Below are positions 8,712-16,978 of a stretch of 29,065 nucleotides of DNA, piece after piece (position 1 is the stretch's first letter; each line of letters starts with the position of its first letter). The position numbers were made by a program, and so were the translations under genes. Under the pieces are notes generated by a model, which had not been told where the DNA came from, made no database searches, and saw only the letters and a list, made by a program, of their open reading frames with translations. This DNA comes from an uncultured Bacteroides sp. (GTDB taxonomy: Bacteria; Bacteroidota; Bacteroidia; Bacteroidales; Bacteroidaceae), in assembly GCA_902472795.1 (NCBI GenBank), contig CABROZ010000016.1, forward strand, positions 1 to 29,065. Direction: 5' to 3'.

Positions 8712-8725
8712 CGAAAACGTTTGCA
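8712..8725. promoter_or_regulatory. putative LacI-family operator upstream of GH13
   Basis: CGAAAACGTTTGCA differs at only two positions from the palindrome TGCAAACGTTTGCA and keeps the AAACGTTT core centred on CG, as is usual for LacI-family sites. Related palindromes lie at 16434-16447 and 20776-20789. Confidence 0.6.
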
Positions 8726-8785
8726 TCATAGCTATCAAAAAATTCCATTTTATAGCACGAACCGTCTCACAAACTATATAACAAG

Positions 8786-8834
8786 AAAAATCCTCTTCCT
8801 CGCACTATTTACACATGCAAGGAAAAGGATTTTT
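8786..8834 (-). terminator. terminator of the susCDEF operon
   Basis: AAAAATCCTCTTCC (8786-8799) pairs with GGAAAAGGATTTTT (8821-8834) over 14 positions with one mismatch (a possible A-C or G-U pair depending on strand) around a 21-nt loop. Read on the minus strand the stem is followed by a T-rich tract. It lies 40 bp after the susF stop and separates susF from GH13. Confidence 0.7.
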
Positions 8835-8874
8835 AACCGTTTGTTTTCCATTTCAAAAACGGAAAACGCTTTTA

Positions 8875-10278
8875 TCAATTAACCGGATTAATTTCACAGT
8901 ACGCCTTACCTTCACATAGCGGATAAAGATTAATCGTATATTTTCCTGCTGTAACTGCAATATTTCCTCCATTCTGGGTAGTCAGTTGCTCCGGAGTTCC
9001 TCCCCAACTGATTGCCCAATCATCATTTGCACGGAACTTGATTTCACCATCAGCCAAATCTGTAGTAATAGTCCAACAACGGTTTTCGATACTATAAGTC
9101 ATATCTGTATCGCTGTCCCATCCGTTAGGAGTAGCACTGCCAATAATACCTATCGCAACAGGAGTCAAGGTATAAGTTTTCTCGTTCAAGTCAACTACTA
9201 CCTGATAGAAACCTTCCGGCTCAGTAATCGTAATATTAGCTGCATCGGGAGCAGTATTAAAATCGGCTCCGTAATTCGTTCCATCCCAATTTGGTTCAGA
9301 ACTGAATTTAAATCCATTCTGATTAAGATACATATAACCGGTATAAATGTTATTGAATTCCGGACTTGCCAACATATCAACATGCTTCCAACCATTAGCG
9401 TCACCAGCCATATAAAGATAAGCAGTTGCCGGAGCTACCGAGTAAGTATAGTTAATGACATCAAGCGTAATGATAAAGTGACCTGCTCCCGCAATGGCCG
9501 GAGTTTCTACATTATACTTGTCACCTGTCCATACTACAAAGTTCTCGGTCTTCGTATCACCATTGACACGGCATCCCATCTGTACAGCATTGGCAGCATC
9601 CCAACCGCCGTTCACATCATAAGCCGCATAGAACTTGAAATAGCTGGCAGACGCATTGGTTGTTTCTACAGTGACCTGATATACACCTTCTTTATCGGCT
9701 ACCGGTGTCATAACAACTGGATTGGCAGGATCCCATCCCGTAAAGTCGCCCAACAATACATAACCATCTTCACTGATAGCAGGAGTAGAAATAGGAGTCA
9801 ACTTAGCCTGAGACATTCCTGAAACATTTACAGCTTCACCGCTTTTCAACTTGGCTGCCACATTCATATTGACATCCAGCACCCGCTCCACATGAGCACG
9901 ACTAAAAAAAGCATCACGCACCACAGAATCCAGCTCCAATGTATTGACTTTTACATTTCCATCCTTAACAGTAGCATTAATAGCCAAGCCATTGATGTTA
10001 AGGCTATTCAGTTTAATAGAAGCTACATTAGGATTCGTAGAAGACAAAGATGCTATTTCAACAGAATCCGTTGCCTGCTGTTCTTCGGCTACCGATTCGT
10101 AAAACTTATCCATATCTACTACAGCATCGGCTCCAGCCACAAAACTGATTTCATATTTAGCAGCCGGATCTTCGGGAGAATTGGATTGGGGGTTAGCCCA
10201 ATCCGTATAATCTTCCGTACAAGCACCTAAGGCAATTCCCATCAGGAATATACTTGTAAATATCTGATTTTTCTTCAT
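8875..10278 (-). CDS. susF: SusF-like surface glycan-binding lipoprotein
   Basis: The 467-residue product is close to B. thetaiotaomicron SusF in length (about 485). It has a lipoprotein signal (GIALGAC) followed by TEDYTDWANPQ, a surface-export type N-terminus seen in SusE/SusF proteins. An N-terminal Ig-like SusE/F domain (to about 165) is followed by three repeated starch-binding-type beta modules, each opening with an aromatic-Gly motif: VLLGDFTGWD (about 172), LYMAGDANGWK (about 288) and IGIIGSATPNGWD (about 377). Such proteins sit on the outer leaflet and bind maltooligosaccharide through surface aromatics. It is the last gene of the susCDEF block, 37 bp after susE. Direct evidence for the ligand is lacking. 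Confidence 0.85.
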   Translation of the reverse strand: MKKNQIFTSIFLMGIALGACTEDYTDWANPQSNSPEDPAAKYEISFVAGADAVVDMDKFYESVAEEQQATDSVEIASLSSTNPNVASIKLNSLNINGLAINATVKDGNVKVNTLELDSVVRDAFFSRAHVERVLDVNMNVAAKLKSGEAVNVSGMSQAKLTPISTPAISEDGYVLLGDFTGWDPANPVVMTPVADKEGVYQVTVETTNASASYFKFYAAYDVNGGWDAANAVQMGCRVNGDTKTENFVVWTGDKYNVETPAIAGAGHFIITLDVINYTYSVAPATAYLYMAGDANGWKHVDMLASPEFNNIYTGYMYLNQNGFKFSSEPNWDGTNYGADFNTAPDAANITITEPEGFYQVVVDLNEKTYTLTPVAIGIIGSATPNGWDSDTDMTYSIENRCWTITTDLADGEIKFRANDDWAISWGGTPEQLTTQNGGNIAVTAGKYTINLYPLCEGKAYCEINPVN

Positions 10279-10315
10279 AATGTTTTTTCCTTTAAAAATA
10301 AGATTATCATTCAGG

Positions 10316-11488
10316 TTATTTCACCTCACCTTTTTCTATGGCATCTACACCCGGTGTACCAATATTGAGGTAGAGTTTCTGCCCTGCTGCAGGTTTCACA
10401 CTATATTCGGCACCCATCGTTTCTTCCCAACTATTAGGAATGTTATCGTTACGCCAGAACAATTTACCGTCGAACAACGTAAACTCAGTACGCCACCATT
10501 CGAATTCGGCCACTTTCACATAAGCTCTCATTTCACCTCCACCAATAAATTCAGGCGAAACCCAGGCTTCGGTATCGTCGGCCGGCGCTGTGAGCTTCAG
10601 TGCAGGATCAGAATCGTTCCAAGAGGAAGTCGCATTTCCAATAATATAGAATGCAGCAGGATGTACGTTCAACGTATAATTGATAGATTCACCATCAATC
10701 TTCGCCTTGAAATAAAGTACATACCATCCGCCATTGGCCACCTTAATATTACCGCCATTATCGGACAGTCCGGCTCCGGCTACATCGTTATACAGATTGA
10801 CATCAGCATAACCTAACCATTGTTCGGGATAAGTACCCCATTTGAATTCTGCACCATCAGGCATATAAACTACAGTAAAGTAATTTCCAGGCAATCCATA
10901 TACTGGTGTAAACTCTTTCCAAGTTCCCCATGGCGATCCGATACTTGAACCAGCTACATACAGCTTTTCGGGCAATGAAATGCTTGGTGCCTGATAAGTA
11001 GCTACTACCTGGAGCTTGATAACATTGGAATAACAACTACCCTTATCCAATCCGTTTACATTAGCATGCAAACGTACATAAAGGTCTTTCACTTCACCAG
11101 AAGGATATTCCACTCCTTCATTAGCTTCCAAAAACATATTTACTACAGCATCGTTCAAACGGCTACCGGAAATTTTTATAATGGTAGAAGTGCTACTCAT
11201 CACGACTTTATACACCGGATTTTCTCCTGTGAAATCCTCGAAAGAAATTTCCACATCGTAGTTCGTAGCCAAAGGAATGCCACCATAATCGGGCTGGCTG
11301 GTAGTAAATGTTACTTCCTCGGCAGCCAGCAAATCCAAAACATTGTTAGCAGCATTGGCAGGCATATTTAATAGGAAGCCTGTCGTATTTTCATGGAATG
11401 TAGGATTGCTGTCCATGTCCTTTTCGCACGAAGTAACCAACATCATGCACAGAACGGCGAGCAACATTCCTGATAATATTTTTTTCAT
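10316..11488 (-). CDS. susE: SusE-like surface glycan-binding lipoprotein
   Basis: The product has 390 residues, close to SusE (about 387). The lipoprotein signal MLLAVLCMMLVTSC is followed by EKDMDSNPTF and a SusE N-terminal domain (FLLNMPANAANNVLDL, then VTFTTSQPDYGGIPLATNY). Two starch-binding-type modules follow, starting LYVAGSSIGSPWG (about 185) and FYIIGNATSSWND (about 272). The two-module architecture separates it from the three-module SusF-like neighbour. It should hold alpha-glucan at the surface next to the SusCD importer. It follows susD after 41 bp and precedes susF by 37 bp, in one operon. Confidence 0.87.
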   Translation of the reverse strand: MKKILSGMLLAVLCMMLVTSCEKDMDSNPTFHENTTGFLLNMPANAANNVLDLLAAEEVTFTTSQPDYGGIPLATNYDVEISFEDFTGENPVYKVVMSSTSTIIKISGSRLNDAVVNMFLEANEGVEYPSGEVKDLYVRLHANVNGLDKGSCYSNVIKLQVVATYQAPSISLPEKLYVAGSSIGSPWGTWKEFTPVYGLPGNYFTVVYMPDGAEFKWGTYPEQWLGYADVNLYNDVAGAGLSDNGGNIKVANGGWYVLYFKAKIDGESINYTLNVHPAAFYIIGNATSSWNDSDPALKLTAPADDTEAWVSPEFIGGGEMRAYVKVAEFEWWRTEFTLFDGKLFWRNDNIPNSWEETMGAEYSVKPAAGQKLYLNIGTPGVDAIEKGEVK

Positions 11489-11529
11489 AATCGTATAATG
11501 CTTTTTATTAATTCTACAAATAAATCGAT

Positions 11530-13218
11530 TTAATAACCCTCGTTCTGGCTCAGATTCTCATTACCTCTGATGTCATCGGCAGGTATCGGATATACTTTAA
11601 AGTAGTCTGCTACACTCTTGCCTTCGGCAACGCCACCTTTAAAATCCCAAATATATTTATCACCCGTAAACAATCCAAAACGATTCAAATCGCTACGACG
11701 ACGTCCTTCCATATAAAACTCACGGCACCACTCATCAATAATATACTGTTCGGTAATCGTAGCCGGTGTAGAGGCTCCGGCACGCGAACGCAACACTTCG
11801 ATGTCGGCACGTGCTTGTTGCGGATCACCAGTCAAACGGAATTTAGCTTCTGCACGAGTCAGATACATTTCTGCATAACGAATCAAAGGTATATCGACAT
11901 CCGGAAATTCCACATGCGATGTAGGAGCTCCATCGGTACGTATATTGCTCCACTTCACAATAGACAAACCTGAATTGAAACCGGCTATCTGTTCGAACTC
12001 AATACTACGGAGTCCGCCACCACAACCTGAATAGAAAAGTGCACGATCATCGTTAGCCTTGCGCTGTACATCTTTAGTCGTTGTTCCTGCAGCCTCATCC
12101 AAAGCAATGATATCTGCTTCCGTCGAATTATCTGGAGCTTTTTCTGTAGCTAACGGACAATCGTCCAAATTGGGAAAGAATTTCTTTACCAAAGCTGCCC
12201 GAGCAAAATTACAACTCCAGCCGTTACTGGTTCCCATATAAGGCATACCGGTGATACGGGTTGAACTTACCAGATAATTGGAACCGCTATAACACTTGGT
12301 TTTTACGCCATCCTGACGAATTGGCAGAATAATTTCCTTCATGGCCTGTGGGTTCTCATCATTATCAGCCATAAATACCTGCTCATAACCTGTATAACCA
12401 TTCTTATCGGCCACAGAAAGCTCGTATTTTCCTTCCAGCAAATTACAATAATCGATAGCCTTCTGATAATCTTTTACCGCACCATTGGTATAAACCTCTG
12501 AATTAAGAGCCAGACGGGCATGAAGCATATAGGCGGCTCCACGGTCGGCACGACCAAAATTAGCTGTATTATTGAATTCACCAACTTCCGCCATTTGCGG
12601 TTCTATTTCAGTCAGTTCCTTGTCAATCCAATCATAAAGATCTTTACCTGCTTTTTCTACGGGCAATTCATAAATATCATAAGTGGTCTTAAAAGGAGCT
12701 TTTCCCCAAAGATCCAGAAAATACCACAAGTGAAGCGCACGAAGAAAACGTACCTCAGCACGGTATAATTTATATTGAGGATCTTCTGATTTATCCTCAG
12801 TATTCGTCAGATAAAAATTACACAGTGTTACGTCGAATGCCAGACGTTGGAAAGCCCATTGAACACGTGGAGAAGAAGATGTCCATTCGATATTTGTAAT
12901 CTGGGGAATATCAGCATCAGTCTGCCAGGCCCATACACACTCGTCTGAACAAAGTTCCTGTAAGTTAAACGTTGTACGATAGAAACCGCTTTCACCTTCA
13001 TCACTACTAATATCGCCATTACCGGCAGGGCCCCTCTGTCCGGTCAGACCAAGCGTACCATAAATCTTCGCCAGCAATTCCATATCACCATATGTTGAAC
13101 TGGATTGTGGGTCAATAGATGAAATATTAAGATCGTTGACACACGATGTAGTAACTCCGCCCATCAGAAGAGCTGCGAGAACTGTTTTTAAGAATATATG
13201 TTTCATATGTTTATACAT
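11530..13218 (-). CDS. susD: SusD starch-binding outer-membrane lipoprotein
   Basis: The product has 562 residues from ATG 13218; ATG 13206 (KHIFLKTV) is an alternative. The lipobox is GGVTTSC. The chain follows B. thetaiotaomicron SusD closely, with DEGESGFYRTTFN, DECVWAWQ, ADNDENPQAMKEIILPIRQD, MPYMGTSNGWSC and EFYMEGRRRSDLNRFG. The aromatic arc that cradles starch helices in SusD (Trp98, Tyr296, Trp320) appears kept as Trp98, Tyr310 and Trp334, and the Asp73/Arg81 contacts are also present; Asn101 is Asp here. SusD caps the SusC pore and hands over glycan. The residue conservation is strong sequence evidence for an alpha-glucan ligand. It starts 9 bp after the susC stop. Confidence 0.95.
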   Translation of the reverse strand: MYKHMKHIFLKTVLAALLMGGVTTSCVNDLNISSIDPQSSSTYGDMELLAKIYGTLGLTGQRGPAGNGDISSDEGESGFYRTTFNLQELCSDECVWAWQTDADIPQITNIEWTSSSPRVQWAFQRLAFDVTLCNFYLTNTEDKSEDPQYKLYRAEVRFLRALHLWYFLDLWGKAPFKTTYDIYELPVEKAGKDLYDWIDKELTEIEPQMAEVGEFNNTANFGRADRGAAYMLHARLALNSEVYTNGAVKDYQKAIDYCNLLEGKYELSVADKNGYTGYEQVFMADNDENPQAMKEIILPIRQDGVKTKCYSGSNYLVSSTRITGMPYMGTSNGWSCNFARAALVKKFFPNLDDCPLATEKAPDNSTEADIIALDEAAGTTTKDVQRKANDDRALFYSGCGGGLRSIEFEQIAGFNSGLSIVKWSNIRTDGAPTSHVEFPDVDIPLIRYAEMYLTRAEAKFRLTGDPQQARADIEVLRSRAGASTPATITEQYIIDEWCREFYMEGRRRSDLNRFGLFTGDKYIWDFKGGVAEGKSVADYFKVYPIPADDIRGNENLSQNEGY

Positions 13219-13227
13219 TAAAAGAAA

Positions 13228-16200
13228 TTAGAAATTAAGGCTTAAACCCAGTTGTACGCTGAAGGGACGCGGATAAGGATTGGAATCGATACCACTTGAA
13301 ACTTCCGGATCAATACCTTTATATTTGGTTATAATAAACGGATTCTGTGCTGTAAGGAAAGCACGTCCGGAGCATGTTTCATGCCCGGCTACCTTAAACA
13401 ATGCAGGGAAAGAATATCCCAACGTAATGTTCGAGCACTTCAGGAACGAAGCATTACGTACAAAGTAATCGCTCAAATAATTGGTGTTTCCAGCACCAAT
13501 ACCAGTGAAACCCAATTCTACAGCTTCGGGAGTAGTATTGTGGAGTTTACTGTTGGTGTACAAACCGGCTTGACTGACCATAGCACGATTGGACAGAAAA
13601 TCGTAGTAAACGTAATTACCTATGGAAGCACGGAAAGCCATACTAAAATCCCAATTCTTATACAAGAACTTGGTAGTGAAACCCATGATAACATCGGCTG
13701 CAGGCTTCTTGTAGAAATACCGGTCGCCATCGTCAATACGACCATTGCCGTCACGATCCACATACATACCTTCAATAGGTTTCCCGTTTTCATCGTAAAC
13801 CTGCTGATAAACGAAGAAAGAGTTAGTGGATTCGCCTACCGTATTGGCCTGAATCAGTGTATTGTTACCACGGCTGATTTTATTTCCGGCCCATGTATAG
13901 TAACCTTCATCACCATCGACCAGATCGGTAATTTCATTGTGGTTCCACGAAATGTTATAACTGATGTCCCATGTGAAATCTTTGGTAACGATGGGTTTTG
14001 CATTGATTGCAAACTCAATACCGTAATTCTTCAAAGAACCGATGTTCTTAGTCAGTTGAGAACCGAACTGCATTCCAACAGGAATGGTTATCGAATTCAG
14101 CAAATCGGTTGTCTTACGGTAATAACCATCTATATTGGCCGTGATGCGGTTGTTCAAGAATGCCAAGTCGAATCCGGCGTTATAAGTAGTCGTCGTTTCC
14201 CATTTCAAATCAGGATTATAGGCCGACGGACGCATCGTATTATAGTATGTATCTCCAAAAGGATAAAGAGCAAAAGAATCACTGGTTGTATAATGAGTTT
14301 CGTAACCAAAATCAGAGTTGATATCCTGCTGACCGGTCATACCCCAACCCAAACGCAGTTTGAATTCATTCCACCAGGTAAGATCTTTCATAAATGCCTC
14401 TTCATTGATTTTCCACGCCAACGCTACCGAAGGGAAATATCCCCATCTGTTACCCTCGGCAAAACGAGAGGAACCATCGGCACGGAATGTCGCAGTCAAC
14501 ATATATCGGTCAAGGAACGTATAATTCAGACGACCGAAATAAGAGACCAGACTGTTGTGGGTAGCCCATGCTTGTTCTTCCCTCAGTTTGGCATCATGAG
14601 GTGCACCGGTATATGGGTCGGTACCTTGTCCGTAGTTATAGCCACTACGATGGAAATGGCTCTCTTCGCCACCCACCATGATATCAAAATTATGATCTCC
14701 AACTTCTTTAATGTATTGCGCATAAGCATTGGCAGTAATACTATATTTATAGGTTTGAGTCACACCGTCCCATCCGTAGTAGTTATTCGAATACGAATAT
14801 TTGGAAATAATGTCATCCTGCTTGCTTTCAGTGTATTGTCCACCATAGCTGGCATGAAGAACCAGATCCTCGAAACCATGAATTTTGTAATCCACTTCAA
14901 AATTACCAGTAAAGTCATTGGTAGCAGCCTTTGTATTCTTCAAATTCAAAAGGGCTACAGGATTTTGCGGAGCATTAGGATTGTTGGTGTATTTCCAATC
15001 CGGATCAAAATCCTTGGGAGCCTGAGAATACTGATAATATCCGCCAAAGAAAGGAGCACGTTCGTCGCCCTCATCAAAATAAACCGGCAATGTAGGATCC
15101 ATGCTAAGAGCTGCACCAATAGCACCACCAGCATCGGCATAACGGTCTTTTTCATACATATACTTTGCATAAATCTTCATATTCAGATGGTTGTCGAAGA
15201 ACGAGGGTGACAAGTTCAAACCAACGTTGGCACGACGCATCCATGATGTCTCTACAATACCGTCAGAAGAATTATAGCCCAAGCTCAAACGGTAAGGAAT
15301 GTTCTTCACTCCACCCGATACCGATACATTATGACTATGCGAAATGGCTGTACGGAAAATTTCATCTTGCCAGTCGGTATTGTCATTTCCCATACCAACT
15401 TCACCAGCCTTGTCACCCCACAACTGTCCGACAAGATTGCGGAACTCATCGGCATTCAGCACATCGTATTTCTTCTGAATCATGGAAACCGTCACATCAC
15501 CGTTGTATGACACCGAAGGAGCAGCACCGCTCTTACCTTTCTTCGTAGTGATAATGATGACACCGTTCGAAGCACGACTACCGTAAATAGCTGTTGCAGA
15601 AGCATCTTTCAATACAGTAAAACTTTCGATATCATTCGGGTTGATCATAGCCAACGGATTACTCATACCGGTCGGTGTATTGTTATCGATAGTCAAACCA
15701 TCGATCACAATCAACGGATCATTGGAGGCATTCAATGAAGAACCACCACGTACACGAATCTGAGCACCAGCACCAGGAGTACCGCCCGAAGTAATCACAT
15801 CAACACCCGGAACTTTACCGACCAACATATCCTGAGCATTGTTTGTGATACCTTTACTCAGTTCATCGGGCTTGATGGCTGTTACAGAGCCGGTCAAATC
15901 ATCTTTCTTTGTACGACCGTATCCCACCACAACAACTTCACTCAACAATTCGGAATCGTCCTGCAACGTTACAATCACCGACGGAGCAGCAGCAACTTCT
16001 TGCGTTGTATAACCAATGAAAGATACCACCAACGTGGCTCCTTGAGGAACAGTCAATGTAAAGTTACCATCCATATCGGTAATCGTACCATTCGTCGTAT
16101 TACCTTTTTCCACAACATTCGCGCCTATCACTTCGAGCCCCGTGGCATCTTTCACATGCCCTTTCACGGTAACGTTCTGTGCATAAACGCCAACAGACAA

Positions 16201-16260
16201 GAATAACCCTAACAATAAGGGAAGAATCGTTCGATAGATTCTAAGATTAACTTGCTTCAT
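13228..16260 (-). CDS. susC: SusC TonB-dependent outer-membrane glycan importer
   Basis: The 1010-residue product has a Sec signal (LLLGLFLSVGVYAQ), a carboxypeptidase-regulatory-like beta domain (about 28-105, VTVKGHVKDATGLEVIGANV), the SELLSEVVVVGYG segment near the TonB-interacting region, a plug domain (about 118-240, including QIRVRGGSSLNASNDPLIVI and VLKDASATAIYGSRASNGVI), then a long beta-barrel ending in SVQLGLSLNF with a terminal Phe as expected for BamA-assembled porins. It imports oligosaccharides bound by SusD into the periplasm using TonB-ExbBD energy. It is the first gene of susCDEF, with a 5' leader of about 100 nt from the predicted promoter and an operator at 16434-16447. Confidence 0.96.
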   Translation of the reverse strand: MKQVNLRIYRTILPLLLGLFLSVGVYAQNVTVKGHVKDATGLEVIGANVVEKGNTTNGTITDMDGNFTLTVPQGATLVVSFIGYTTQEVAAAPSVIVTLQDDSELLSEVVVVGYGRTKKDDLTGSVTAIKPDELSKGITNNAQDMLVGKVPGVDVITSGGTPGAGAQIRVRGGSSLNASNDPLIVIDGLTIDNNTPTGMSNPLAMINPNDIESFTVLKDASATAIYGSRASNGVIIITTKKGKSGAAPSVSYNGDVTVSMIQKKYDVLNADEFRNLVGQLWGDKAGEVGMGNDNTDWQDEIFRTAISHSHNVSVSGGVKNIPYRLSLGYNSSDGIVETSWMRRANVGLNLSPSFFDNHLNMKIYAKYMYEKDRYADAGGAIGAALSMDPTLPVYFDEGDERAPFFGGYYQYSQAPKDFDPDWKYTNNPNAPQNPVALLNLKNTKAATNDFTGNFEVDYKIHGFEDLVLHASYGGQYTESKQDDIISKYSYSNNYYGWDGVTQTYKYSITANAYAQYIKEVGDHNFDIMVGGEESHFHRSGYNYGQGTDPYTGAPHDAKLREEQAWATHNSLVSYFGRLNYTFLDRYMLTATFRADGSSRFAEGNRWGYFPSVALAWKINEEAFMKDLTWWNEFKLRLGWGMTGQQDINSDFGYETHYTTSDSFALYPFGDTYYNTMRPSAYNPDLKWETTTTYNAGFDLAFLNNRITANIDGYYRKTTDLLNSITIPVGMQFGSQLTKNIGSLKNYGIEFAINAKPIVTKDFTWDISYNISWNHNEITDLVDGDEGYYTWAGNKISRGNNTLIQANTVGESTNSFFVYQQVYDENGKPIEGMYVDRDGNGRIDDGDRYFYKKPAADVIMGFTTKFLYKNWDFSMAFRASIGNYVYYDFLSNRAMVSQAGLYTNSKLHNTTPEAVELGFTGIGAGNTNYLSDYFVRNASFLKCSNITLGYSFPALFKVAGHETCSGRAFLTAQNPFIITKYKGIDPEVSSGIDSNPYPRPFSVQLGLSLNF

Positions 16261-16370
16261 GCATTTAAAAAATTAAAGTTAACAATATTTATTATTACTA
16301 TTCTTTCAACCGAAGATGTTCATATGCCATTGCATAGTATTCCTGACAATAAGGCACAAAATGACATAGG

Positions 16371-16378
16371 CAAATATA
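16371..16378 (-). promoter_or_regulatory. -7 element for susC operon
   Basis: The minus-strand sequence TATATTTG matches TAnnTTTG. The best -33 candidate is a weak TTTA 17 bp upstream. It predicts a leader of about 100 nt. Its centre is 66 bp from the centre of the palindrome at 16434-16447. Confidence 0.6.
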
Positions 16379-16433
16379 TAGGTTATCGACATATGTAAAG
16401 ATACAGGAAGAGTTAAATATCGAGATTGAAACG

Positions 16434-16447
16434 TGCAAACGATTGCA
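16434..16447. promoter_or_regulatory. putative LacI-family operator upstream of susC
   Basis: TGCAAACGATTGCA is a 14-bp near-perfect palindrome centred on CG, as is usual for LacI-family sites. It is the exact reverse complement of the 14-mer at 20776-20789, in front of the lacI gene and GH53. Confidence 0.75.
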
Positions 16448-16521
16448 CTATGTATGCAATGCTTTTCACCGGGGTATAAGATTAGCGGCCATTCTGCATC
16501 GTCCGCCCCATCGCCGAACGA

Positions 16522-16653
16522 CGCTTGCAGTGCTCGCGAGAGACACTTGCGTTGCTCACGAGCCACACTTGCGTTGCTCACGAGCCACACTTGCATCGCT
16601 CGCGAGCCACACTTGCATCGCTCGCGAGCCACACTTGTGTCGCTCAACAGCAT
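16522..16653. repeat. 22-bp tandem repeat array, about six copies
   Basis: Units start at 16522, 16544, 16566, 16588, 16610 and 16632. The second and third copies are identical, as are the fourth and fifth; the first and last are degenerate. The unit begins CACTTGC and ends CTCGCGAGCCA or CTCACGAGCCA, so several copies carry the palindrome CTCGCGAG. There are no unique spacers, so this is not a CRISPR array. Confidence 0.9.
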
Positions 16654-16813
16654 TGCTTGTCACGTTGCCGAGCAATCGAAGTAGCACTTTAAAAACAGCC
16701 ATCACAGACATCCGACAAGCCAATCTGAACGCATACGCACCCACAAAAGTGCTGAAACGACGTTATTTCCCTTCACGCCTTCACCGGCTTCTTACAAGCT
16801 GATTAACAAAAAG

Positions 16814-16853
16814 TTGCGGTGAAACATGAGGCTTCACCCACGTTTCACCGCAA
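16814..16853 (-). terminator. terminator hairpin of the GH53-GH2 operon
   Basis: TTGCGGTGAAAC (16814-16825) and GTTTCACCGCAA (16842-16853) form a perfect 12-bp stem with a 16-nt loop. Read on the minus strand it is followed by CTTTTTG, giving a U tract. It lies about 125 bp after the GH2 stop. Confidence 0.65.
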
Positions 16854-16905
16854 TTTCGGGAAACAGGCATACGACTATGCTTCACCTGTCTTATCCGATT
16901 GGTCC

Positions 16906-16946
16906 TTTCACCGTAAGCATCTTATATTCATCCACTTACGGTGAAA
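16906..16946. repeat. second GGTGAAA hairpin downstream of GH2
   Basis: TTTCACCGTAAG (16906-16917) and CTTACGGTGAAA (16935-16946) form a perfect 12-bp stem with a 17-nt loop. Its arms share GGTGAAA/TTTCACC with the hairpin at 16814-16853, so the four arms could also pair in other combinations. No U tract follows directly. Confidence 0.7.
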
Positions 16947-16978
16947 CGTTACCGGTTATATATCTTTCTTCCGGCGTC

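Larger units (their letters stand above)
16261..16978. other. 718-bp gene-free regulatory interval between susC and GH2
   Basis: No credible gene is present. From susC outward it holds the susC leader and -7 element, an operator-like palindrome, a block of 22-bp tandem repeats, about 160 bp with nothing recognised, then two hairpins with GGTGAAA arms. Short open frames across the repeats on both strands are by-products of the repeat composition. Confidence 0.7.

Noticed and set aside
8649..8781. Plus-strand open frame downstream of the GH13 start region as a small gene
   Set aside because: It overlaps the GH13 promoter and operator and is mostly antisense to the GH13 N-terminus.
8986..9822. 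278-codon open frame on the plus strand
   Set aside because: Antisense to the SusF-like gene; no family features.
13381..15210. 609-codon open frame on the plus strand
   Set aside because: It lies fully antisense to susC, has no recognisable domain, and its composition follows the reverse complement of the susC codons.
16522..16653. Tandem array considered as a CRISPR
   Set aside because: The units abut directly with no unique spacers and there are no cas genes.
16306..16802. Several short open frames on both strands giving Cys/Arg/Ser-rich repeat peptides
   Set aside because: They are read through the 22-bp tandem array and its flanks, overlap each other on both strands, and have no start context or family similarity.
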